The notes: generated by a model from the letters alone, not told the origin. A stretch of DNA of 64,000 nucleotides from Chloranthus sessilifolius (GCA_021018995.1 CM037587.1:18291366-18355365); one strand, 5' to 3'; counted from the stretch's first letter, positions 44,546 through 56,039 are shown. Numbers and translations: made by a program.

Positions 44546-44965
44546 TGTAGACACCTAAATTTAGCCCAAGGCCTGATCAAAACCCATTTCGAGAGAGACG
44601 CATCATCGAGCTTTTGATGGCATGTATGAAACCGTTAGGAACCCATTCAAAACCCTAGGAACCCTTCCAAACCCTTAAGAATCACCCTAGATCCCTTAGG
44701 AACCTTTTCGAATCCTTAGAAACCAATCCCGACCCTTAGAACTCGTTCTGGACCTGAACCTAGTTTTTCCAAGCCATGGATGAAGAGTTGGGCACTGGGA
44801 CTAGCTACGGCCTTCTACTATGATCGAATCTTATACCATTGAAAAGAAGAAGTCGTCAGCTTTACAACAGTCCAAGAAACACCCCATTCAGAGCTGTGTA
44901 CGCAGAGATATGGCAGTTCAAACTCGGAGGGCAAAAAGGTAATTTCAAGTGGACCCCTTAGGGAT

Positions 44966-45074
44966 ATGGCACAACTAATAGTTGCACCAGTTATGTGTTA
45001 TCTTGGTGCAACTATTAGTTGCTCCAAGCCATCTCTCCCCAGATTAAGCCTAGCGCAAGTAATAGTTGCGCCAG
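44966..45074. repeat. Palindrome array K in U3 of LTR K
   Basis: Three copies: TGGCACAACTAATAGTTGCA at 44967, TGGTGCAACTATTAGTTGCT at 45005 and AGCGCAAGTAATAGTTGCGC at 45051, spacing 40-46 bp. Core identical to arrays E and J. Confidence 0.9.
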
Positions 45075-45371
45075 CATTAAGGTGGGCCCCACCTCGGGGG
45101 GCCAACTTCCACGCACTGTTTTACTGTGAATATGCCTGGTGTATCTATATGAACAGTGACCCCTAGTTTTTACCTTAAAAATTAAGATTGGACCCATTTA
45201 CTACCTATGTGCAACCCCTTAAGTGATATAAGGCCTCAACCAATCATCCACTATTGGAGAACCTCTTCACATATTTCGAGGTTCCAAAAACCCTAGGAAA
45301 CCTTAGATGCTAGATTACCTAATTCCTAATCTTGCTTAGTCTCTAAGTGACCTCCTAACCCACCCTTTTCC

Positions 45372-45379
45372 TATAAATA
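45372..45379 (+). promoter_or_regulatory. TATA box of LTR K
   Basis: TATAAATA in CCTTTTCCTATAAATAGAAC, about 300 bp downstream of array K and matched by a TATA box in LTR alpha (17374-17367, minus). Confidence 0.7.
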
Positions 45380-46129
45380 GAACCCCCCTCCCCTTGGATT
45401 AGAGGTAGAGAAAATTACCTAAGAGAGAAAGAGCTTAAAGTGAGAAGATTTTTCTCCCTTTGGTGAACCCTTCCCATACAAAATCCAGAATTTCAAAACC
45501 CCCTTTGAGTGATATTTTTCACCTTAGATCCCCTAGTTTAGGTGTATGCTACCTATTTACCTTCTGTCTCTACCTCTTAGCTAGAAGGCCTTTGAGGTTA
45601 GAACTCCATTTCATACCATTCAAGCCTTCAAAAGCTCATCAAAGCAAGCCAACACAAGGCTCCTCAACGGTGCAACAAGGGCCCAAGAGCTTCGGCTCTC
45701 CTCTGTATTCCTTTACCTTCTCGGTCATCCCTCCATTCTCCCATTTGTGCCGTTACGCCGTCAAATTTCCGATAAGAACGGAGGGGCACAAATAGGATTT
45801 AAGACCCATTTGGGCAAGAGGAAGTCATTTTATTTTCTTTTACATTATTTTTATTTTGGTCATTAGTAGAGACCGTGTTAAGCGGGTTGATTGGGTGCCT
45901 AACACCTTCTTAATCGATAACTGAAGCCCCTACCCAAAAACCTTCGGTGTGGACTGGATTCAGAGTCATATTTGTAGCACTTCGGTGCTTATAAAAATGA
46001 TATAGGTATCCCGAGACACCAAATGCTCTGGGTGGCAACTCTATATTTTCGTTAGCAAGCGCATAGTCGCGACGACATCGTCAAAAATCCCACGGTTGCA
46101 CAGTTATAATATAAGTTCCATAATTTCTT

Positions 46130-46770
46130 CTTAGAATTTTAGTATAGTCAATTTACATATTTTATTATAATTAAATCCTTAGAATAATTGCTTCGATTAG
46201 AGCTCCAATAAAATTAGTTCCTTTATTTTAATTAGATAATTCTAGCATAGTTAATTTCGCTTTATTAGACCTCAGTATCAGTAATCAGTCCTTTTATTTC
46301 AATTAGAATCTTAGTATAATTAATTCATTGCTTTGATTATAATTCTAGTCAAATCAGTCCTTTATTTTAATTAGAATTTAGTATGATTAATTCATTGCTT
46401 TAATTAGATTTCAAGTACAGTTAATTCATTTCTCTAATCAGAATTTTAATCAAATTAGTTTGTTTCCCTCAATTAGATTTTTCTATTTTATTCATATAAA
46501 ATTAATTCATTGATTAAATTAGAGTTTTAGTAAAATTAGTTCTCTATTTCAATTAGAATTCTGGTACAACTAGTATACGTACTTTACTTAGAATTTCAGT
46601 ATAATTAGCATGCTTGGTTTAATTAAAGTTTCATTAAAATTAATACACCTGCATTCCTAGTACAATTAGGATACTGATGTTAATTAGACTTTTAGTAGTA
46701 TTAGGACACTATATCAATTAGAATTCTAGTAGTGCTAGGAAACTAAAATTAATTAGGCTCCTGATAGAAT
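46130..46770. repeat. Divergent AT-rich tandem repeats in the leader of element W
   Basis: Units of about 40-60 bp of the form TTTTAATTAGAATTTTAGTA followed by TAATTAATTCATTGC are repeated a dozen or so times with strong divergence. No coding potential. They fill the space between LTR K and gag W; 46771-47317 has nothing else recognisable. Confidence 0.75.
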
Positions 46771-47317
46771 TAGAATACTAAATTAAATAAACTATAATAA
46801 ATTCTCACATAACTAAACTCACAACATAATTGGGAAGTCTGAATCGATTAGAACTACAATAATAACAGGGGACGGGATGAATAATTAAACTGTCTAAATT
46901 ATAGGAAAAGACATAGCTGCTGACGTTCGCAGGCGGACGATTCAGTAAAGAAGTAACCCACACCTTCTCTAAAGCGTGATCATTGACATGTTGTAGCGTC
47001 GTTAAATATCTGCAGCTGCCAATCGCAACAAACTAGGAACCTTCCTAGAAAACCATTTATTTCTAACATTCCAAACACCGCATCTCTAGAGTCCACTTGG
47101 AAAAAATTAGAGCCACTGATTCAACGGGGACCGAGAGGAACCCAGAAAAAGCGCGCACCAACAGACTGGCAATCGCAGTGGGACCCTTTTGGAAACTCTT
47201 TTTCTAGATAGTTAGTTTTCATCTTATCTCCCCATTTTTCTTTCCATCTTGTCATTTAGATTCCCTTTTATATATATGAGTCTTCGTCAAAGACTCGAGA
47301 TGTCTGGTATATGAAGA

Positions 47318-48900
47318 GTGAGTTTAGAAGACCCACCATTATGGGGATATCATAGCAACCCAACGTACAAAGAAGAACCATTTCATAATTTCAGCCCACG
47401 ACAACCTGAGATTAACATGACCGACGAGCAAGAAAATTCCTTCTCCACCCCACACACCGGTAATAATCATAATGGGAGAGATGGTAACACCAGACAAAAC
47501 CTCACTGCTCACCAGATCATAGAACTCAGTATTCAAAGAAGAGATGACGACTCTGAGGAATTGCTTCGAGGGTTGGCCGCTGCATACGAAACTATTAGGT
47601 CACGATAATTTTCAGAGGAACAAGAGCGACAAGAGACGCCACCTCCTACCCCGAGCACGGTGTCAGCCCGTGCCACACCATTGAGACAGCCTGCCCTCAC
47701 ATTCTTCAACGATGACTCTTTAGACAAGGTTTGCTCACGGGTCTCTCCAAAAGACAGCACCATTAAAATCGAAGATCTCCCTCAAATGCTCGATTAGTAC
47801 ATGGCCAAGAGAGAGCGCCCGGTCACTCATTCAGATTCGAAAAATTTTGTGGGGACGTCGAGTTTAATTTACCAATAGGATTTAAGCCACCAAAATTTAT
47901 CAAATATAATGGCACGGGAAATCTGAATCATCACTTGGCCCTCTTTTGTAATGATTGCTGACCCATACGTGATAATCAAGGACTTCTCATTCACTATTTC
48001 CAACGCTCATTAAAAGGAGAAGCTTTAGATTAGTTTACGGGACTCTCACTTTATAAGATAGAAACCTTCGATGAATTAGTCGGTCAATTCCTAGACCAAT
48101 ATAAACACTTTATCCAAGAGACAGTCAGTCTCACCGATCTAATGGCAACCAAGCAAGGACCTGATGAAAAATTTATTGACTTTGTCGTCAGATGGAGAAA
48201 ATTTGCTGCTAGGACCGGCACTTCAATGAAAGAGAAGGATTCAGTGGACATTATCATCGATAACACTAGAGAACCGTTAAAGAGCGCACTTATCATAAGT
48301 GATTACCCCGACTTCACTGCACTCTACTCTCGGGCATCCCGACTAGCACGACACATTAAAGGCGGAGACCTTGGTCTATCCATAGTCACATCGAAAGTGG
48401 GCTCTTCCAGTGAATCAAAATCAAAAAATAATAAGAAAGCCTTAGGAACGGAATAGGTCAACACCGTTGCTAATCAAGGAAAAAACTCTGGGAACGGAAA
48501 TTTTCACCCATGAAACTTCAGACAAAATCAAAATCAGCAACGATACACGAACCAAAACCAAGGCACTAATCAGCAAATATATGTAAACCAAAACCAAAGC
48601 CATAATCAGAATCAAGGCTAGTATCAGAATAGAAATCAATATCCCAATACCTACCAGTATCAGAACATGATGTAGAATCGACCGGCCCATGTGCCGAATT
48701 ATAATAGTGTGCCTCCATTGTAGAACTTTAACCCAGCCAGAGGCCCCTACTAGTCGAGGCGGGAACACTATCTCCCTTTACCGGATATGATTCCCAATAT
48801 CTTCCATCTCCCTAACACTCAGAATCTCCTCTGATTCTCGCAGGAAAGACCCCGCCCATGGCCGACAAATCTAGACTATAGTAAACACTGTGCCTTCCAT
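47318..48900 (+). pseudogene. gag of Tat-like element W
   Basis: ATG 47318 begins MSLEDPPLWGYHSNPTYKEE, an acidic, disordered N-terminal part. After frameshifts the capsid-type core is read from about 47860: PIGFKPPKFIKYNGTGN, LLIHYFQRSLKGEALD (stop for Trp), TGLSLYKIETFDELVGQFLD, then the open stretch 48142-48456 with PDEKFIDFVVRWRKFAART. A Gln/Asn/Tyr-rich region (NQNQGTNQQIYVNQNQ) and a possible knuckle remnant (SKHCAFHPYARHNLES near 48890) follow. It differs from gags X and Z, so it is another Tat-like lineage. Confidence 0.8.
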
Positions 48901-50110
48901 CCATACGCGAGACACAACCTAGAATCGATTGGGAAGTGCTTAAGAATCCTAACCCTAATAATAATCAACCCCAACAAAATTTAGGGATCGTTAATAACCC
49001 CATGCCCAACCACAACCAAGCAACACCGGCTCAGGCAACCACCGTAGATCTCTTTGGTCGATCCCCCTTCCAACCACCTTAATCACCCACATTCAACCCT
49101 CTACTACATCCACTACACCAGCAAGAGCTCCTTCACCCCCGCATCCCTCGGCCCTAATCACTCGCATCGCCTCACTGAATTCACCTCCTTATCCAAAATT
49201 CACTCAAATACGAGTCCATTCCTTTAGGGTAGGAGACCACTCCTCTGTAGTCACCCACCAGAACCTCCAACCCCTCCATATCCCGAAACTAATGCCATTA
49301 TCGCTCCCTTTGTCTAATTCTGAACCTGAGTATGGAGATCACGTTCTTCAAACTGCAGCCCAAATTGCTACATAGGTAGAAAGTGTCACGCGAAAGACTC
49401 CAAGCCAAGACAACAAAATAACCACCGAGTGTTCCCTGAATCTAAAAGAAAGTGAGCCAGAAGAATATCCTGACTCGTGCGAGATGCTGGTCTCTACTTT
49501 CCTAGAAGAGAAAGATTACATATAGTACCTCCCACCTTGGAGCGGCACCATTCAGGTACCAGTTCTAACGTCGAATTTCACCCATTTTATAAATACATCA
49601 GCCTCAAGCCACGCCAGGTTAGATCAACAACCGACTTGGCCGATTCTCAAATCAGGAATCAATTACCCACCTCTACCTTTCCCTCGAAATAAGGATTTCA
49701 TGAACGCACAACCACCAGAGGGGAATGTGAGAAAAAGAGAACTTAACATGCCTCCCCCACCTCACATCATCCCTCCACCAATTCTTACACCTCAACCATT
49801 CCAACTACCTGCACCTAAGGCCCATCGACCAGGTAAAGAAACTGCGCTTGAGCCAGTGTAAGAATACGACCTTCTGCAGCATCTCCAGAAGATCCCGACC
49901 AAGATATTCAAACTAGAACTCATTAAGAAATCGCTTGACCATCATCGGTTGTTAATAGGGACACTTGAAGACACACAAGTGGATGAGGATACGACCCTAG
50001 ATGAACTTTATAAAATCACCTTAGTCATGGCGCAACCTTCAACTCTCAGTTTTACAGACACAGACATGCCTAAAGAGTCACTTCGCGGAAGTGCGGCCCC
50101 CATATTTCTA
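48901..50110 (+). pseudogene. gag-protease linker of W, decayed
   Basis: Pro-rich readings in shifting frames; no domain can be named. Near 49860-49960 the reading LLQHLQKIPTKI and LIKKSLDHHR resembles the linker before Tat proteases (DLLAHLRSIPA-like), suggesting continuity into the protease. Confidence 0.5.
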
Positions 50111-50640
50111 ACGGTCATATTAGAGGATTCTTCATACCATACGAACTAGTTGACACAAGAGCAAGACTTAACATCTTCTCTCTCACCACGTTAAAAATAC
50201 TCGAATACACGGAGCAGGATGTCAGGCCCTCCGCACTATCACTCATAGCTTATGATGGGTCGCGTTACCAAAGGAACTATCAAGTTACAGGTTCGCCTCG
50301 GACCTGTAACGAAAGACATTACCTTCCATGTTTCTGATTTTACTAGTACATATAATCTCATTTTATGGAGAAAATGGTTGGAGTCAATGAAGGCCGTCGC
50401 ATCCACATACCATCAATGTGTCAAATTCCCATACGAGGACTCCATCGTCCGTATGTACGCTGATGCACCCATCCAGGAGGTGGATACTGATTACGCAGCG
50501 AGCATACCAACCGCTCAAGATTATGTGTTGAACACGGTTCATATTCAAAAGACTCAAATCCCTGATGAGACAACCGTTGAGGAAGTCCGTCCCCCTACCC
50601 ATCCTAGTTTTCCCCCAACGCGTTGACAAAAATTAATGAG
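50111..50640 (+). pseudogene. Aspartic protease of element W
   Basis: PYELVDTRARLNIFSLTTLK contains the catalytic Asp (codon 50152-50154); Tat proteases have Gly two residues later, here Arg. Then VRPSALSLIAYDGSRYQRNY, a frameshift, and from 50252 IKLQVRLGPVTKDITFHVSD, YNLILWRKWLESMKAVASTY and HQCVKFPYED, the usual Tat protease continuation (LGRPWI replaced by LWRKWL). Confidence 0.82.
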
Positions 50641-51980
50641 AAGAGAGGTTGGCCCAGACCTCGCCAAACTCTATGCCATTAACCCTACCATGACAAAAGG
50701 GTGGGACCTTATGTACCAACTTAGATACGTTCCCCACACCAGACTCGGTAAAAATTAGCAAGGTCGTGTAGGACCCGTTGTTCCGATGCAAATACATAAG
50801 CACACAGGGTTAGGTTATCAATCGGACGGCCCACAAGCCGACTTATCTCGTACCTCACCAAAATGGTCTCTATATGGCCATTTCGCCTATGGGACCACTA
50901 CGAAAGCAGATGTGCCAAAGCATAAGGAAGTGTCCTTCACTAGATCTCAAGAAGTGGAAATTGAGCGAATGACTAAAGCGTTCAATGATTTAACCAATTT
51001 AAAAGACGATATTGATAAACCGCACGAAGGAGTCAAGCCCATGTTTGACAATAAAGAATTTATAGAAGTGAGGAGAGAAGAACCTCCCGCAGTCGACCCA
51101 CGAGTAGATGATTGGGAATCCACCGAAGACAAAAATTTTCATATAGCAGCCTTGCAAGATAGTGAAGAGCACTTATGCTTAACATGGGAAAAAGATGCTA
51201 CTCCATAAGAAAATACTAACTCGTATAGCATCCGCCTCAGCCTTGGCCTTGATGGATGGGAATGCTCTTGGGACTCCCCTTGTATTGCTAACCCATACCA
51301 ACCCCCCGCTGTAGGGCATGCGCCAATATATTAAAGTGCTTCGCTAGTTGGACCCAACACTCTACGATAGAAGAATTGAATCAATCCAACCTGATGACCA
51401 CTGACACAAGTAATAACCTACCAGCTCAGCTACCAACATAAGAAGTAGAAAATCCCAACGGTCATCCGGTTGACCTAGGGGGAAATACTCACATCCCCCT
51501 CATAGAATTTGAAGAGAAACTTAAACTAGACACTTCTACATCCCCAAATTCTTCGTAACTCCAAATATTTTGGAAATCTCTAGAGGAAGAGTGGCAGCCT
51601 CCCCCGAGTGATGACGAGGACTACTGGATAGACCTCCTGGCACTCGAGTTAGCAGGGCGAGCCAATCTAGGACGTCAAGCACTATTAGATCAAGAAGATG
51701 AATTTGATGCCATCTTTGACTCTAACCTAGAAGGATGGGAATGTCCTTGGGGATCCCCCTGTATTCTTCACCATTATCAACCTTACTACCGAGCATGCGC
51801 GCTCATCCTAACATATCATGAAGATCAAAGAAAAGAACTCGCTACCCCTGAGGATCCTTTGGGAGATCCCCCTCGGTGGGAGGAACAACATTTTTATAAC
51901 CCAGAGGATGATAGTTCAATTGACTATGATCTTCAGAGCTTCTTCGAAGAAGAGGCGATTAATGTAGGAGGAGAAATCTA
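50641..51980 (+). pseudogene. Post-protease region of W with G-patch remnant and duplicated Cys motif
   Basis: A G-patch-like remnant reads TMTKGWDLMYQLRYVPHTRL then GKN, stop, QGR (50690-50775). An open stretch 50786-51208 follows (GLGYQSDGPQADLSRTSPKW). Two segments share an unusual motif: LDGWECSWDSPCIANPYQP (about 51252) and LEGWECPWGSPCILHHYQP (about 51733). The acidic end is SSIDYDLQSFFEEEAINVGG, stop near 51980. I see no RT, RNase H or integrase, so W lacks most of pol. 51981-52317 is non-coding. Confidence 0.6.
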
Positions 51981-52317
51981 AGCGTTAGTGCCGCTGTCAC
52001 TAGCATCACTCATTCAAAAGATCTCATCAGATGAGGACTCTAAAAAAAAATGCCAAATTCACAATAAGTCTGCATTTCTCGAAGAATTACCCGAACAGCT
52101 CCAGCCGTCGTCATGCTCCCTCAACTAGAGGAAGCAATTCTCCGGGCGCCCCTTGAGTCGACTGACCCTGTACCATATTTATTATCAAAAATAAAAAAAA
52201 TAGAAAAAATAGAAAACCCTTAAAATTCAGAAATACAAAATCCAAAAAAATCAGAAAACCCCATAAAAGAAAGGGAACTCTTCGTCCTGAACCAAATTTG
52301 TTGCCAATAAGGAGACT

Positions 52318-52322
52318 TTTCT
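52318..52322. repeat. Left TSD TTTCT of solo LTR
   Basis: TTTCT directly before TGTGACGACC; repeated at 54820-54824. Confidence 0.85.
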
Positions 52323-53580
52323 TGTGACGACCCGACTTTTCCAATCCCTCAGGTATAGGAAAGGCCGGTTCGCCAACCTATCGAATAAACGATAAGCCGG
52401 ACAAACAGGGCACATATCAGAGTAAAGCGCAATAAATATCCATAGCTAAAATAAATGCGGAAGCAATTAAAAGTAAAGAACCACCGATGATGGCCGACCA
52501 TCATCGAAACATGGCTCATAACAGAAATCAATGTCAAATATAGAACTATGGTATCCAACTAAAATGGGCCCACAAATTCAAGTCTAACTCTCACCACAAA
52601 TAAGAAAATCAGTAAGTTCTATACTGGGAAAAACTCCTCAGGAGGAACCTCAAGCTCTTCCTCTGGCACGTAGTCAGGATCAGTCTCACAGCCCTGAATA
52701 GCCACGTCAATACCTGAACCTGTGACGTATAGTCTGAGTGAGCTAACCAACAAAACTCAGTAGAAGAAAGACATCTACGGCATTTTACTTTAACTAACAT
52801 GGTTTCAAAACAAATATCGGAATATAGCTTGTCAAACATATAAGCAGATAATAAACTGAATTTAGGTGCGAAAATCATATGTAAGATTTATTTCTAAATG
52901 TGTGAACAGTTTCAAACGGAATCTTGATGTTTGATGTCTTAGTTTCTCTAACTTCTATATGCAAAGTTCAGTAATTCATGACTTAATCCTCAACTTAAAA
53001 TACCTCCCGAGTAAACTATATCTCGAGAGCAGGAATATAGCCGATGGGAACCCCTACCTACCATCGTCGTTCATGAACCCTTTTTCAGGATGCAACAAGC
53101 CCCTGCGTAATGAGGGAAACTTGTGCCAGGAAGTTGTTCAGGAATTTTTGAGGGGTCGTTCAGGTCAATCATAAAACAAATGCAGATACTAATATAAATC
53201 AGATACAAGTCTCTTATACATAGTTCAGGTTCTTGATTTCAGATTTTCAGAGCTTAAGCAGATTCAGGTAGATTTAGATTTTCAGTCATTCATATCAATT
53301 TCAGTTTACAGATATGATTTCAATGGCATATGCAAGTTCAAAGATTTTAATTCAAAATATCCATGCGAATTAAAATAAAATACTGTAAAGATGAGATTCT
53401 CCTACCAAAACTCGGAGTAATGCGAAGTCAAGCAAGGTCCTATTGATGGCCTCTCGCCCTCAATCTACATCACAATATACGTTCATGCATTAAGATTAAC
53501 TCTAATTACTAATAATATAAACGTATTTAAGTGTTTCCTCAAAAACAAGTCAAAACAGGCAAGTTGCGCCAATCCTAGAA

Positions 53581-53956
53581 TTTGACGTAGCATTCTCATA
53601 TATTTTTGACCATCAAGACGATTGATTCATGAGTTGGTCAAAACATGAACGTTGTAGATTTTTCTATTATCTTTCCAACGTAAAACGAATCGTCTCAATC
53701 GGAGTTCGGGACAAAAAGTTATGACTAAAATACTAAGGCAATACCGGAGTTCGGTGATACCTCGCTCGAGCGATGATAATAGCTCGCTCGAGCGATTTGA
53801 CGTAACATTCTCATATTTTTTTAACCATCAACACGATTGATTCATGAGTTGGTCAAAACATGAAAGTTGTAGAGTTTTCTATTAGCTTTCCAACGCAAAA
53901 TAAATCGTCTTAATCAGAGTTCGGGATAAAAAGTTATGGCCAAAATACCGAGGCTG
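53581..53956. repeat. 160-bp direct duplication flanking palindromes D
   Basis: TTGACGTAGCATTCTCATAT (53581) and TTGACGTAACATTCTCATAT (53797) start two 160-bp copies with shared blocks such as GATTGATTCATGAGTTGGTC and GAGTTCGGGA-AAAAAGTTATG. The copies are separated by a 55-bp spacer that holds both copies of the palindrome (53761-53797). Confidence 0.88.
53761..53797. repeat. Palindromes D, core TCGCTCGAGCGA
   Basis: Two perfect 12-bp palindromes, TCGCTCGAGCGA at about 53762 and 53784, 22 bp apart. They are in LTR3, in the part that corresponds roughly to arrays B and C of related LTRs. Confidence 0.85.
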
Positions 53957-54819
53957 TGTCTGTTGAAGAGTTTGGCCGAATTTCACGAAAATCTGGGAAA
54001 AACGATCCTATCGATTTTGGGCCTAATTTCTATATTTTTAAGACCCGAAATTTATCAAAACTCAAGGAAAAATTAGGGTTTTCTTTTTAAGAAATAACTG
54101 AATAATTTAAGATAGATTTAGAGGCACCCACCTGTTGAAGCGTGATTCGAATCCTACGATGATTTGGGTTGATGGAGATCGGATTCGAGAGACGATATGC
54201 CCGAGTCTTTTCGCGAGAATTCCTTTCTTACGATAAATTGGTCACAGCGATGAGAAACTTTGATGGTGTAAGATTCTCTGATAAGATCGAAAATCGATAG
54301 AGATCCGACGAGGAATTATGAAAGATGGCACTGTCAGAGCTTTTGCAGAGAAGAGGGAATAAGAAAGACAACTGAGAGAAGAAGTAAATATATATCTAAT
54401 TCCCTGTATAGGTTAACTCTAATTAAGATTTTCCGTATAAGATTTAATAAAATAGTAGTTTTTACACGCAAGTAGAATTCATACGTGACTTGAAAAGCTT
54501 AAGAAGAGGTTTTGCTCCAGCGCTTTGTGTAAGCATCAAGGTAAATGGTGATTCTCTCCCGAATTTACAATTGTGCCCTTTAACCCGCTTCACTCTTCAA
54601 ACGGGCATAACTTTTTATATTCTTATCGAAAATCGACAAATTATATATCGTTGGAATCGTATCGACAAGTACTCCGCAATGAGTCTAATATTGATATGTA
54701 TATAAAAATTTAGACTATTTCTAAAGTGGGTATATTCCGGTGTGGAGCGTTAGCACCACGCATTGTGTGGTACATCATCTAATACCATTAAATAAAATTC
54801 AAAAATCTGGGTTATTACA

Positions 54820-54824
54820 TTTCT
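54820..54824. repeat. Right TSD TTTCT of solo LTR
   Basis: TTTCT after the LTR end TTATTACA, matching 52318-52322. Confidence 0.85.
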
Positions 54825-55349
54825 CCTAAGGTTTCTATCCCATTCCCCGCACGAGGACGTAAAGCATCCCGACTAAACAATAAGTCAATGATAAGGTAGG
54901 GAAAGTTCTATACACAATTAAATTTTTTATTTAAATTCATAGATGTTTGATATGATTGAATGAAATGTGATACATTTTGATTTGAACATGAATTACTATT
55001 CGAACTTTTCATAATTTGAAACCTTGGCTTTCTGAAAGTTATTATGTGATTGAATCATTTTAATGTTTGACATACTCAAAAGCTTCAATTATCGAATCTT
55101 TAACATATTTGTTTGTTTTGGGAATTTATTGAAATGTCGAACCAAGCAATTATTTTCGTTTTGAACATCGTATTTTAGGCCTTTGTAAGTCATGTAAAGA
55201 ATCTCATTTTTGAACATCGTATGTACATTTTGCAAGTTTTGAATCGAGCCCAGAAGTTAAATTTGAAGGAAGCAAATGTGAACTTTGAATTGAATCCAAA
55301 TCGAATATGTATATAAATTTAAATCCAAATTGAACCATAAGTTAAGAAA

Positions 55350-55980
55350 ACTTTAAGTGGACCGCTATGGGCGGATTATAAGTGTGCTGAGGACCGATAC
55401 GGACGAATTATATGACATCGCGGACCGCTAGGGACGGATTATATGTACATGTGTGGACCGCTATGGGCGGATTATATGGTACCTTGTGGGCCGCTAGGGC
55501 AGAATCGAACTGGCACAACGGATAATCATGAATCAAACAGGTATGACGGTCTCTATGAATCGAACCGACATGGTGGATAATCGTGAATCGAACCAACACG
55601 GCGGAATATTCGTGAATCAAACCGGCATGACGGCTAACCGTGAATCAAATTGGTATGGCAGTCTTCGTGAATCGAACTGGCACGACAGTCTCTGTGAATC
55701 GAACTGGCACGACAGAATATCCGTGAATCGAACTGTGTAAGCTAGGTTACAATGTATAAGACATGTGAATGAAGCTAAGTAAGAATGTGTAAGACATGTA
55801 AGTAAGCCAAGTACGAATGTGTAAGACAAGAAAGCAAGTTATGTAAGAAAGATAAGACGTGTTAGTGAATGTGATTCGAACTCAGTAAATCGTGATAAGA
55901 TGTGTAAGTGAATCAAACTTAGTAAATCAAGATAACACGTGTAAGTGAATGCAAGTGAACTCACTAAATCAGAGATAAGA
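55350..55980. repeat. Three successive tandem repeat blocks in LTR4
   Basis: Block 1 (about 55355-55500): GACCGCTATGGGCGGATTAT-type units of about 35 bp. Block 2 (55500-55740): GTGAATCGAACTGGCACGAC-type units of about 25-32 bp, nine or so copies. Block 3 (55740-55980): AATGTGTAAGACATGTAAGT-type units of about 33-40 bp. The units of different blocks are unrelated. Confidence 0.85.
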
Positions 55981-56039
55981 AAATGCTTTTGATGAGAACA
56001 TGTCTTTGAAATCGATTTCGGCTTTGATAACAAAACGCC

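Larger units (their letters stand above)
44546..46102 (+). mobile_element. Tat-type LTR K, 3' LTR of element Y
   Basis: Starts TGTAGACACCTAAATTTAGC and ends CACGGTTGCACA, 1.56 kb. It has a TATA box (CCTATAAATAG, 45370-45380) followed by a pyrimidine-rich leader and, near the end, GGTGGCAACTCTATATTTTC and GTCGCGACGACATCG. Palindrome array K sits about 300 bp before the TATA box. The related inverted LTR alpha at 16566 shows the same order. No gene inside. Confidence 0.82.
52323..54819. mobile_element. Solo Tekay-type LTR (LTR3)
   Basis: A 2.5-kb block from TGTGACGACCCGACTTTTCC to CTGGGTTATTACA, ends that fit the LTRs at 7028 and 13590, with no primer site or purine tract next to it and a 5-bp TSD (TTTCT) on both sides. 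The structure is that of a solo LTR left after unequal recombination; by analogy with LTR1 its element was probably minus-oriented. It lies within the remains of element W. It includes a 160-bp duplication and palindromes D. Confidence 0.88.
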
